A program made the translations under genes and the position numbers. Shown piece by piece: positions 32,941-44,002 of a DNA stretch of 64,000 nt. The stretch comes from Polyodon spathula (taxonomy: Eukaryota > Chordata > Actinopteri > Acipenseriformes > Polyodontidae). Numbering within the stretch: position 1 is the stretch's first letter; every line of letters starts with the position of its first letter. The stretch spans positions 4,449,781 to 4,513,780 of the forward strand of contig NC_054559.1 in the NCBI RefSeq assembly GCF_017654505.1, read 5' to 3'. The notes beneath the pieces are model-generated. The model worked only from the letters and a program-made list of their open reading frames with translations. It searched no databases and had not been told where the DNA came from.

Positions 32941-35130
32941 CAGTGGTTTGCAGAAGTATTCACCCCCTGCAAAATTTTCACATTATATTGGCACCTGAGC
33001 GTACTCCACGACGCTTTCAAATTAGACTTTACATGTAGAATCTATACAAACTATTCCACACTGAAAAACTTAAAAAATGCATATAGAATATAAGTATTCA
33101 ACCCCTTTGCTAATGCAGCCCTAAGTCATCTCAAGGGTCAAATTATGTGTTTGAAAGGTCGCAAAATTAGTGAAATGTTTTCAGCCTGTGTGTACTCAAA
33201 AGTGGTTTAACTTGTAGATAATTTCTCTCAGGTATATAAAGACTTTCAAGCTGCAACTCACATAGTGATCAAACAAAGCAACCATGAAGACCAAGGAGCT
33301 TTCGAAACAAGTCAGGGATAAAGTGGTAAAGAGGCACAGAGCAGGAGAAGGGTACAAGAAAATTTTAAAGGCGGTGATTATCACTCTGAAGTCAACAATG
33401 ACCTTGATCTGCAAAGTTCTGTGTCTGAGATGAGTCAGTGTTCACACATCAACACAAAGCTAGCCTGTAAGGTGGCAAGAAAGAAGACATTACTCAAAAA
33501 GCCTCATCCTAAAGGATGTATGGAGTTTGTGAAAAAGCATGTTGATGATACTGCAGACATGTGGAAAAAGGTTTTGTGGTCAGACGGGACAAAAATGGAA
33601 CTTTTCGCTTTATATTCCAAGCATTACGTCTGGCACAAGTCCAACACTGCACATCACCCGGTCAACACCAAGTCAACACCATCCCAACTGTAAAGCATGG
33701 TGGTGGCAGCATCATGTTATGGGGATGCTTCTTTTCAGCAGGGACTGGGAAGCTCATCAGGATGGAGGGGAGAATAGATGGTGCAAAGTACAGGCGAATC
33801 CTTGAGGAAAACCTGTTTGGAGTCAGCGAAGACTCTGAAACTGGGGAAGAAATTCTGATTTCAGCAGGACAATGACCAAAGCACAAAGCCAAAGCCACAC
33901 TGGAGGTTGAACATTGCTATTCCTAATCTACATTAATGATTTAGATTCTGGTATAGTAAGCAAACTTGTTAAATTTGCAGACGACACAAAAGTAGGAGGA
34001 GTGGCAAACACTGTTGCAGCAGCAAAGGTCATTCAAAATGATCTAGACAAGATTCAGAACTGGGCAGACACATGGCAAATGACATTTAATAGAGAAAAGT
34101 GTAAGGTACTGCACGCAGGAAATAAAAATGTACATTATAAATATCATATGGGAGATATTGAAATTGGAGAAGGAATCTATGAAAAAGACCTAGGAGTTTT
34201 TGTTGACTCAGAAATGTCTTCATCTAGACAATGTGGGGAAGCTATAAAAAAGGCTAACAAGATGCTCGGATACATTGTGAAAAGTGTTGAATTTAAATCA
34301 AGGGAAGTAATGTTAAAACTGTACAATGCACTAGTAAGACCTCATCTTGAATATTGTGTTCAGTTCTGGTCACCTCGCTATAAAAAATATATTGCTGCTC
34401 TAGAAAGAGTGCAGTGAAGAGCGACCAGAATTATTCCGGGCTTAAAAGGCATGTCATATGCAGACAGGCTAAAAGAATTGAATCTGTTCAGTCTTGAACA
34501 AAGAAGACTACGTGGCGACCTAATTCAAGCATTCAAAATTCTAAAAGGTATTGACAGTGTCGACCCAAGGGACTTTTTCAGCCTGAAAAAAGAAACAAGG
34601 ACCAGGGGTCACAAATGGAGTTTAGAAAAAGGGGCATTCAGAACAGAAAATAGGAGACACTTTTTTACACAGAGAATTGTGAGGGTCTGGAATCAACTCC
34701 CCAGTAATGTTGTTGAAGCTGACACCCTGGGATCCTTCAAGAAGCTGCTTGATGAGATTTTGGGATCAATAAGCTACTAACAACCAAACGAGCAAGATGG
34801 GCCGAATGGCCTCCTCTCGTTTGTAAACTTTCTTATGTTCTATGTTCTTATAATTAATGTACTTGAGTGGCCCAGTCAAAGTCCTGACTTCAATCCAATC
34901 AAAAATTTATGTCAAGATTGCAGTCCATCGACGATCCCCAACAAACTTATCAGAACTGGAGCCATTTTCACAAGAATGGGCACATATTTCACTATCCTAC
35001 TGTGCCAAGCTAGTACAGACCTATCCAAAAAGACTCATAGCAGTAACTGCTGCAAAAGGTAATTCTACCAAGTACTGACTTAAGGGGCTGAATACTTATG
35101 TGACCAGTAAATTTCATTTTATAAATTCTT
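32941..35130 (+). pseudogene. Tc1 transposase pseudogene split by a CR1 insertion
   Basis: The left terminal repeat begins cagtggtttgcagaagtatt. The + strand encodes [17 protein letters not shown] from 33284, later [14 protein letters not shown] (first Asp), [11 protein letters not shown] and QQDN-like sequence to about 33915. It resumes at 34852 with tgtacttgagtggcccag, SPDF-type sequence and a C-terminus ending near 35080. The interval holds a CR1-like LINE. Several frameshifts and a deletion after SEMSQ exist. The right terminal repeat is only partly recognisable. Confidence 0.85.
33916..34850 (+). mobile_element. CR1-like LINE, 5'-truncated, nested in Tc1
   Basis: It begins inside the reverse transcriptase at LFLIYINDLDSGIVSKLVKF, with the catalytic FADD in KFADDTKVGG. 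It runs through YNALVRPHLEYCVQFWSP and a C-terminal domain to LGSISY* at 34780. There is one stop at 34415. The 3' end is gccgaatggcctcctctcgt followed by two cttatgttct units. The Tc1 sequence on both sides is contiguous in related copies, so the LINE inserted after the Tc1. Confidence 0.9.
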
Positions 35131-35284
35131 TGCAAATTTTGCTGACATTTAACCCCCTCCATCTCCTAATATAACAATGTTCAGTTTTTCAATTCATACA
35201 TCATGGGCCCAACTTAAGAGACCCCCTGTGTTAAGAGGCCACTATTAGACTGTCCTTTGTGTGGTCTACTAATACAGGTTTGAC

Positions 35285-35289
<5 letters not shown>

Positions 35290-35371
<82 letters not shown>
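35290..35371. repeat. (TA)n(CA)n microsatellite
   Basis: About 72 bp of TA followed by a short CA run. Confidence 0.95.
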
Positions 35372-35670
35372 TATGAGCCAAGGTCTGCAGTCTATATTTG
35401 TTATGAATTAGTCAAGAAAGTAAGTGAAAGAAGATTGTGACTAAATATGCTTTTATATATTGTTTAAATATAGCTGTTAGAACAAATGAGTTTCTGGAGT
35501 TTGTGAACGCTGCAGTTATTTACATCATCAAGTTGGATTTGTTTGAATTTTAGCAAGTCAGAAAACACTCAAAGCAAAGTTTTTATGACAACTTTAGTGT
35601 TTGCAACATCTTTGTTTTGTAAATTTCTGTCACATCAAAATAATCGCTGTCCAGCGAAATGCATATTTAT

Positions 35671-35990
35671 ATCCCACCCCTGCTCACTAATGATTGGACA
35701 GCTGCAAAACCAGGACAAATTTTGACTTTCCCATTGGTTAAACTTACAAGACTTTCAATTGAGATGGAGAATACCTTCAACGGTGTATGTCCCACCTCTG
35801 CTCACTCATGATTGGACACCTGCTTAACAAGGGGCAGATCTTTAAATCTCCCATTGGTTATTAATACACAAGACCTTCGACTGTTTAATATCCCACCGCT
35901 GCTCACTCATGATTAGACTGCTGTGGAGAAAATGCAGATCTTTTATTGGTTGATTTTATTATATATAAAATCAACCTATATAATCATGGT
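35671..35990 (+). repeat. Diverged ~100-118-bp tandem repeat with ATTGG boxes
   Basis: Three units, each with cccacc-ctgctcact-atgatt at 35671, 35789 and 35890. Each unit carries one or two ATTGG (inverted CCAAT) boxes. It abuts the terminal inverted repeat of the DIRS-like element. Confidence 0.7.
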
Positions 35991-36008
35991 TGCAGCAATC
36001 TTGAAGGT

Positions 36009-36090
36009 TAATGGTTACATTTCTATTTCAGGGAACCAGGATTATGATAATAACCTAACGTTCTCTATCAAATACGAAATATAACCATTA
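36009..36090. repeat. DIRS-type terminal hairpin
   Basis: aatggttacatttctatttc is mirrored by gaaatataaccatt 28 bases later. The loop has agggaaccaggatta and aacctaacgtt, shared with the right end of the DIRS-like element at 21480-21515. Confidence 0.7.
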
Positions 36091-36099
36091 CCTAATGGC

Positions 36100-38010
36100 T
36101 ACGAATACCAAAGGCAATATTGCAGACAAGTAGCTAGGGATAAAATAAATTGAGGGAGAGCTCACCTCTATGTTTATGGTGCAAGGGTTGACCCTGAAGC
36201 CACCCTTAACACTCTCGTTCCAAAGCCAGGGTTCTGTGATCCACGACATTCAGCCGATATAATTGTGTAAGAGTATAGGGAGTAGCCCACACTGCTGCAA
36301 TGCAAATATCTCCGACAAAGCGTATGGAACTGATGCTCCGTCAGACTGGAAAAGAGGCGGATGGAAAGCTGGTTAATGTGGAATGACAAGATGGTTTTTG
36401 GCAAAAAAAGCAGGATTGGTACGAAACGTAAACTTTGTCCTGGGTTCTGCAAAACTTAAGCAGGCTTTTGAAATAAAAAATGCTTGTATGTCATCCACCC
36501 ACTTAACAGATGTGATTGCAAGCAAGGAAGCCACTTTCAAAGATAAATATTTCAGCTCAGCTGAATGCAAGGGCTCAAAAGGGGAGCTTCATAAGTGCTT
36601 CAAACACCATGTTAAGCCACCAACAAGGGACAATGTCCTTAATAGGCAGCCAAAGCCGCCAATCTCCTTTTAAAAATTGCCCCGTCAGGAAGCTGAGCTC
36701 CTTAATCAATTTTGACATAGCAAGCTGAATAGCTGCCAAATAGACCTTTAAATGTAGAGGGGGATTTCCCCTCATCAAAAAATTGCAGTATAACTGCCAT
36801 GGGACAGGTTGTGGGGTCAAAGCCCTTAGATATGCACCACGTCTGAAAAACGCTCCACTTGCACCTGTGCTGAGAATGCGTGGACACTGCTCTGGCATTC
36901 ATTCTGGAGGGTGTCAATAACCTTGCTGGAAAACCCCAGACGGCTCAATGTTGCCATTCAGGGGCCAGACCCAGAGCTGCAGGCTTGATGGAACAATGTC
37001 CCCCGCATCTGACTGAGCAGGTCGCAGCTTTGCGGAAAGCTCCACGGCTGGCTGCTCAGGAGCTGTATCAGAGCTGAAAACCAGAGTCTCGTGTGCCAGT
37101 AAGGGGCTACTAATAGCACCCTGGCCCGGTCCTGCCTGATTTCCTCCGGACAGCAGGAACATGGCGAGCGGTGGGAAGGCATACAGCAGCTGCCTCGGGC
37201 ATTGGTGTGCCAAGGCATCTAAACTTGCTAGTGGATTCCCGGCTCCTGTTATGGAAAGCCAGCGGGGACAATGGAAGGCAGGAGGTCTATCTCTGCTCTC
37301 CCAAACCGTTGCCAAATGAGGCTCACCACCTCTGGGTGAAGGTGGTCTGTGGAGAGTTCCATGTGGGCCATTGTCTGCACTGGAGACTGAACACAATTGA
37401 GCCAGTCATCCAGATAATTGAGTACAATGATGCCCGAGTCTCAGTAGGGCCAGAATAGCGTCCATGCACTTCAAAAAGGCATGGGGAGCTAGAGAGAGGC
37501 CATACGGCAAGACCCTGAACTTGTACGCTGTTCCTTGAAAGGCGAACCGCAGGTACTTAAGTGAGCTGTTTTTTATGGAGCTATGTAAATGGGCATCTTT
37601 GAGGTTCACTGTGATGAACCAGTCGTCTGGCCTGAATGACTGCAACAGCTGTTGCATTGTCAACATTTTGAACAGCCTTCGGTTCAGATACAGGTTGACC
37701 TGTCTGAGGTTGAAGATTTGTCTGAGGCCACTATCCCACTTGTGCATGGAGTAGAACCCGTCATCCAACGGGACGGGGTGTATCATATTAATAGTCCTTT
37801 TTGCAGCAGTGCTGCTACCTCCTGAAAAACCACAGCGGTGTCCTGTGGGTCCGTGACTCATGTTGTAATCACGCCCCGAAAAGGAGAGAGTGTGATTGAA
37901 CTGGTCTGAACCGTAATAAGCACCTGTATGTCTGTGGTGCACTGATGCCAATACATCAGATGGCTCCCTGAGAAGGGCCCCTGGACCTGTGGCAGCTAAC
38001 CCCTAGGGCC
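36100..38010 (-). pseudogene. DIRS-like retroelement: RT, RNase H and recombinase
   Basis: Read from 37951 downwards on the - strand: reverse transcriptase with LRQIFNLRQVNLYLNR, DDWFITVNLKDAHLH, FAFQGTAYKFRVLPYGLSLA and, in a shifted frame at 37404-37415, the catalytic YLDD. Then comes an RNase H-linked segment (SLDALAHQCPRQLLYAFPPL, LWVWPLNGN). Next is the N-terminal part of a tyrosine recombinase (CKWSVFQTWCISKGFDP) and its core (KYLSLKVASLLAITSVKWVD). Frameshifts separate the domains. The order RT-RNase H-YR is that of DIRS elements. The gag region and the second terminus are not clear. Confidence 0.85.
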
Positions 38011-38085
38011 GTTGCTCACCTTGTGGCTTGGCCTGAGGCTTTTGCCTCTGCGCTGGGAGGCGGTCTGGCCGCAGGCATATGCAAT

Positions 38086-38760
38086 ATAGCAAGCAATGTA
38101 CAATAAAAATGTACAGATGCTGCCTCAGCTGCTAATGACAGTAACAGGACTGTCAAGGCCTGCTTGGTACCAAACTGGGATGGGAACACCAGTCGGTAAC
38201 GGGCCGGAACCAAATGGAATGGACCAAACTTTGTCCCCATCAAGCATGTACGTCTATGGGAAACTGCTGCCCAGCGCTTCTCTATTCCCAGGTGTGTGGC
38301 TCATACTTGGCACAGAGCCATGGGGCGAGGATGCAGCCACCTGGGGTGATGGGGAAGGGTGCTGTACAGGTGAGGGACGCAGAGCACTCTGTGGAGCTTT
38401 TGGAGAAAAGTTTCTCCAACGTACGCTTCGAGAATGCACACAAAACTCGCAGAAATGCGGTTTACAGGTGCCTCCGTTGCATGCAGGAAAAACATCTGCT
38501 TATCCAGAGGCAGGCTGGCCTTGCATGTGGGACAGGGATAAACCCCAGTCATTATACAAATAGCAAGCAATGTACCGTAAGAATGTACAGTTGCTTCCTC
38601 AGCTTGTTAAAGACACTAACTGGACTGTCAACAAGGCCTACTTGGTACTAGACAGGCAGGCTGGCTTTGCATGCGTCATAGGGATAAACCCAGGCATTAT
38701 GCAAATAGCAAGAAATGTACAGCAAGAACGTACAGTTGCTATTTGGTATGGGTTTGGTAC
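38086..38760. repeat. Interspersed ~147-bp direct repeats
   Basis: atagcaagcaatgtac and gaatgtacagttgcttc recur at about 38086, 38561 and 38705. The preceding block ggcaggctggccttgcatg occurs at 38509 and 38656, giving a 147-bp period for the last two. It adjoins the RT side of the DIRS-like element and may be its 5' region. Confidence 0.7.
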
Positions 38761-39429
38761 CTGTGGCACTGTGACCCGGGTGGGTACATTACTGCGCAAT
38801 GGGGGTTTGTGACGGGGTACACCTCGCCCGTGTGTACTTTGTATTATTTGAAATGTATGGTTTAGTGTATAAATCACAATGTTTTGTTATTATTGTTTGA
38901 CAGCCTGGTAGATTGGGTTAAAATGCCCCATCCAGATAAAATTGCGAGAATGCGTGGTCAATAGCGAGAGCTTGACAAACTGGCTGTTGACCACGCATAT
39001 GAGAAAAACTGTGCCGAATGTTGTCAATGGATAAGCTAGGTAATTGATATCCAGTTAATCTCTCTACAACTATATAAAAACCCACAACTTTGGCTGAATT
39101 TGGTTAGTGTGTTCAGAGGCAGAATGAGGCGTGAGAGAAATCAAAGTCAAACTAAGAGGCAATTACTACTCGTGCTAGTTGTAGACAAAAACCCTGCTGT
39201 CTCAGACAAAACAAGCAGCAACACCGCCATGCAGTATGTTACAGGCAAAAGTACTGTAAAAAGATAAAAACAAGTTGAGCCTCAAACTGGGTTCGCTGGT
39301 ACTGGACCAGAGATGGTATCACTGTTTAAACCGAAGTACCGACTTTGAACCAAATCTGAACAGTGACGAATCGAGCAGACAGTAAAACGAACTAATCGGT
39401 TGACAGCCGCACGATGCCTGATCACTATA

Positions 39430-39560
39430 CTGTACATTACCTTTGTGTGGTACAGTTCAGTGGTGGTACCTTCGGTACTGTCCTGTTCGGTGGCACATTC
39501 TGTTTGGTACAGTTCGGGTACCCCGGTGCAGTAACCTTGTTTGCTGTTCGGTACGTGTAC
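39430..39560. repeat. GGTAC-word-rich segment
   Basis: ggtac/ggtgg/cggta words recur every 8-20 bases, with several short palindromes (gtaccggg, ggtacc). Comparable with 19255-19640. Confidence 0.5.
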
Positions 39561-39683
39561 CGGGTCGGAAACGGGATCTTGAACTGATCCCAGTTCGAGT
39601 CACTCCCATGTACCCAGGGCGAACTGGAAGAGACAGCCACCATCATGCTTAAAAGACTAGGATGTGAACTGAACTTTTTATTT

Positions 39684-40050
39684 TTAACCTTGTTTTGTTA
39701 ACAAAAAAAAATTAAATTAAAGGAAGAAAAAAAGAGGCCATGAACACTAATTTTTACAGGTTTGGCAACTGTTTCCGGTAGCGGCCCTATCTATAGCAGC
39801 TATGTTTTACTTATTTTTGTTTTAATAGTTTTTACCCCGCTAAATTAGGGTGAGTGGCGTCTAAAAGCATGCACACAATGCTTTAACCCTTTGTTTTGTT
39901 AACAAAAAAAAATAAATGAAGAAAAAAGAGGCACATGTAACACTAATTTTCACAGGTTTGGCACTGTTCGGATATACTATAAGCAGCTCTGACAAGTTTT
40001 TTAATAGCTTTTTCCCCCTCTCTAATTAGGTGCGTGGATCCATTACGAAC
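39684..40050 (+). repeat. Two-copy ~200-bp direct repeat
   Basis: ttgttttgttaacaaaaaaa, gaggc, aacactaatttt and acaggtttggca occur near 39690 and again near 39893. The two copies are diverged. They recall the ~210-bp array inside the other DIRS-like element in position and unit size. Confidence 0.75.
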
Positions 40051-40116
40051 ATTTTTGGGACTATTTTCCTAAAACTTTTCAAATGGGTACCCAATGAAGC
40101 AAGTAAATGTAGGTTT

Positions 40117-40150
<34 letters not shown>
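40117..40150. repeat. Poly-T tract
   Basis: About 34 T residues in a row. Confidence 0.95.
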
Positions 40151-40155
<5 letters not shown>

Positions 40156-40179
40156 AAATAACAAAAAACAAGAGTTTTC

Positions 40180-40310
40180 TAATAGCGGTAGTGCCCTCTT
40201 GATGAAGGCTTTACCGTGTGTTTGTTGATCTTGACTTTCATTAATGCCCTTGCCTTCAGTTTGGGACGCATGACTCCAGAGCCTTCATCGAGAGGGCACT
40301 ATCGCTTAAT
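40180..40310. repeat. Inverted repeat with 31-bp arms
   Basis: taatagcggtagtgccctct (40180) with gatgaaggct is mirrored by agccttcatcgagagggcac (40280) and tatcgctta. The loop is about 69 bases. It resembles a very short non-autonomous DNA transposon. Confidence 0.8.
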
Positions 40311-40319
40311 TATAGAACA

Positions 40320-41802
40320 TTACATTTGCATGACTTTTTATATGAATTTTGCATGAGTTGAGCTTTTTACAGTATTTGAAAATGGTACAAAACACTGACA
40401 GCAACTACCATATCAACGTAATACTTAACTCACCTCTAGAAACCGATTCTTTAGGATTAAAAGGGAATGACATCCATCCATCCACCCTCCCAGTCCCTGC
40501 CCAATCAGCATGACAAACCACCAGAGGTGTCTTTGTCGTAAGCAATTGTGCAGTGTTTACGTCTCACAGATTAGCAAGACATTTGGCACCAGAATGTTTA
40601 ATACAATACTCAGAATTCAGCACCCAACAGTACCAAAACGAAAGGGAAAACTGTAGAAACACAGCACGCAACAGACACGTGGCATAGATTGAAGCCTAAT
40701 TTATAAATGATGAAAAACAAAATGTAATTTTGTGGATTTCAGTCTTTCTCTGTACCGATCTTTACCCTTTATCACGCAGGGTCTTCTTCGTACGGTTTTC
40801 TGGCAGTTCTTAAAATGTCTGACATGATCACAAGACTTCCAATATTAAAAGGAAACAGCTTAAACCAAAAACCTTAAAACTGCTTTAACCTCTTCTAGGT
40901 GAAGCAGATTGGTTCATTTGATTTCATATTTCTAGTTATTCTCTGAAAAGCCAAATAAGAGGTATTCTGTTGCTGTAAAGCTTTGTACCATCATACTAAA
41001 GTAAATAAAATAAAAATAAACATTTGAAACATCCCTCAGGTAGAAACTGGGGGTTAGACACATGAGTAGGTAAACTCCGAATGTGATTAAGGATCCTTTT
41101 TTTGTATTATTTATTTGCTATTGAAATCTAAGCAATAAAATAATTTTTACACAATGTTGCGAAGTAGGACTCAAATTAGCAAACTTGCAAGACCTACATT
41201 GGATTCAATAGACAAAGAAAATATTTAAAATATTTAATTTCTGTGTGTCACTTGTAGATCTTTGTCCTTCAGCATCTGTCCTGGCTATTTAGATGTCAAT
41301 ATTAAACTGATGATTTCATCTCTATAGTCTGCACAAAGCCGTTGCAGTGGATAACAAGTTATTTTCTTTACCTGGTCCTTCTATTACCTGGATAGAAAAG
41401 CGCAGATGTTTTGAAGATCCTGACAGTCCCAACACCCTGATCATGAATCTTTGGAAAATTCAGCATTTATAGGAGTACAGCTTTGATGTACCTTATTCCT
41501 TCGAATTGAAGACGCAGCCCAAACTTCACACCCTCAATTTGAGAAAACAATATATCGTCAAATAAATCTGTATTTACAAAGATGCAACCTCAAATTATGT
41601 GTATGGAGCACTACAGTTATGTGCTGCTTCTCATTTCCAGTTGTGAATACTCACACCTGTTTTTCTCTTAATTTGTGAACTGTTGTATTGTTTGTTAGAA
41701 ACGCTGAAATTGTAAAAGCTTCTCTGATAATGGCTGCCTGTATGTCATGGATGATTCGAGATCAGGCAGGAATGTTTTGGTTCGTCTTTTCTTAGCAGTA
41801 AC
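40320..41802. other. Non-coding DNA between the converging genes
   Basis: No gene or transposon is recognised. It may include distal 3'UTR of usp22 (- strand), but no convincing end was identified. Confidence 0.4.
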
Positions 41803-42635
41803 TCACGTTGCTGCTTGTGTACTCGGGCAGTGGCGTCTACTCTTGCAGTCAGTCACGTTGCTGCTTGTGTACTCGGGCAGTGGCGTCTACTCTTGCAGTC
41901 AGCAGTCAGTCACGTTGCTGCTTGTGTACTCGGGCAGTGGCGTCTATTCTTGCAGTCAGTCACGTTGCTGCTTGTGTACTCGGGCAGTGGCGTCTACTCT
42001 TGCAGTCAGTCACGTTGCTGCTTGTGTACTCGGGCAGTGGCGTCTATTCTTGCAGTCAGTCACGTTGCTGCTTGTGTACTCGGGCAGTGGCGTCTACTCT
42101 TGCAGTCAGTCACATTGCTGCTTGTGTACTCAGGCAGTGGCGTCGATTCTTGCAGTCAGTCACGTTGCTGCTTGTGTACTCGGGGCAGTGGTGTCTACTC
42201 TTGCAGTCAGTCACGTTGCTGCTTGTGTACTCGGGCAGTGGCGTTGATTCTTGTAGTCAGTCACGTTGCTGCTTGTGTACTCAGGCAGTGGCGTCTACTC
42301 TTGCAGTCAGTCACGTTGCTGCTTGTGTACTCGGGCAGTGGCGTCTACTCTTGCAGTCAGTCACGTTGCTGCTTGTGTACTCGGGCAGTGGCGTCTACTC
42401 TTGCAGTCAGTCACATTGCTGCTTGTGTACTCAGGCAGTGGCGTCGATTCTTGCAGTCAGTCACGTTGCTGCTTGTGTACTCGGGGCAGTGGCGTCTACT
42501 CTTGCAGTCAGTCACGTTGCTGCTTGTGTACTCGGGCAGTGGCGTTGATTCTTGTAGTCAGTCACGTTGCTGCTTGTGTACTCAGGCAGTGGCGTCTATT
42601 CTTGCATGCAGTCACGTCGCTGCTTGTGTACTCAG
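41803..42635. repeat. 50-bp minisatellite with higher-order duplication
   Basis: About 16 units of cacgttgctgcttgtgtact plus a further 30 bases ending tgcagtcagt. Marker variants (cacattgctg, cggggcag, cgttgattcttgtag) occur at 42111, 42181 and 42242, and again exactly 301 bp later. One unit near 41895 has a 7-bp insertion. Open frames through it are by-products of the repeat. Confidence 0.97.
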
Positions 42636-43875
42636 GTTCAAAAGGTGCGTCTTAAATTCGAAGGTCATAAAATTAAACTACAAATATAATATAGCTGAAG
42701 GTCGCAACAGTAAGTAACAATTAACCCTTTTGTTTAATGTACAAGGGCCTATTAGTAACAAAAGTGTGTGTGTGCGTGCGTGGGGGGGGGGGGTAAGACA
42801 GAAAGAAATTTAAACTGTTAAACACATGAGCCTTCAGCTGCTCTCTTATCCAGTTTTAATTGCATGCTTGTTTTACAAGTACTGATTCAGTACAGCACTG
42901 TATTTTTGTACTGCATATAACACACAGATACTGGTGGGATTAATACTGATCAATTAAGCAAGAATGCACCATACATAAGCATGAGCAGCCCTGCTTCCAC
43001 TGTAGTACAAACTGTAATAAATGGAGCATTTTAAATAGTTTTTGTTTTTTTTTCACATCCAAGTGATCGAATTCCATCGTAATACCAATATGACGACTTT
43101 TCACGATGAACACAATGCCAACTCATTACAGTTTTTACCATGACAGTACAATTCTGAAAATCTCTCCTGAAAAGGGGTGGAAAAAAGTAAACATGAATTT
43201 AAATGAAGCCATCCTCCCCCTCAAAAAACAAAACCACCATACAAAAAAAAACAAGGGCCCTCCACAGTTCCTCCGCAGTCCATTGGAAAAACATACATGT
43301 ATATATTGAAAGCCTGTCCGAGTTCAAAATGATTAAAAAAAACAAAAAAACAAAAAAGGACTAGTTTCATACAGCATTTCATAACTAGATTCACAAATAA
43401 AAAGGTCTTTAATAATACCATAGTTTTTCTGCTTTCAGACCCATATGCATTAAAAATTTTTTTTTTTTTTTTTTTTTATCTTATTCTTAAATGCTTGGTC
43501 AGTTGGAGCTGGAGCACCATGGGGAAAGAAAATAAAAAATAAAAAAACACAAAAAAAAAGAGAGTTTGTGATTCATGAGATGTGCCACTCCCAGGGTTTG
43601 TCTCCTCTTATTTCTCTCTCTCTGTCTCTGCAGTGGATCAGCTGTGAAGGTGAGGGTGACCATCTTCTATAAACATGCGATTTAGCCTCCCAACCCTGGC
43701 AAAAACCAGACGTCATGTTCCTGCTTTCTTTCCTTCTTCACTGTCAAGTAGGTACTGGTCGCTCAGTGCTGACTTTTTTTTTTTTTTTTTTTTTTTTTAT
43801 TATTTATTATTTTTTTTAAAGAGTTTCAGGTAGGTTTGTGTGTCGTTTTGAAGGCTTTCACTTTCTCTGGTGAGG
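42636..43875. other. Probable usp22 3' flank or 3'UTR
   Basis: No ORF or transposon is recognised. It lies directly 3' of the usp22 stop codon on the - strand and contains G, T and A homopolymer runs. The extent of the 3'UTR cannot be read from the sequence. Confidence 0.35.
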
Positions 43876-43918
43876 CTACTCGTATTCAAGGAACTGTTTG
43901 TGATAAAATAACAGATAC
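43876..43918 (-). CDS. usp22: usp22 last coding exon
   Basis: Acceptor tgtttttgcag is followed by the exon at 43918. With the GG carried from the previous exon it encodes GYLLFYHKQFLEYE, and TAG at 43878-43876. This is the exact vertebrate USP22 ending. Confidence 0.94.
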
Positions 43919-43971
43919 CTGCAAAAACATAAAACAATGTGTACATGTTAGCATGCAAGTCATACAGGTAT

Positions 43972-43972
<1 letters not shown>

Positions 43973-44000
<28 letters not shown>
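43973..44000. repeat. (CA)n microsatellite
   Basis: A short CA run in the last usp22 intron. Confidence 0.9.

Positions 44001-44002
<2 letters not shown>

Noticed and set aside
41747..42717. Overlapping long open frames in the 50-bp minisatellite
   Set aside because: All three + frames are partly open because the 50-bp unit lacks stops. The proteins are pure repeats (LLVYSGSGVYSC type) without homology.
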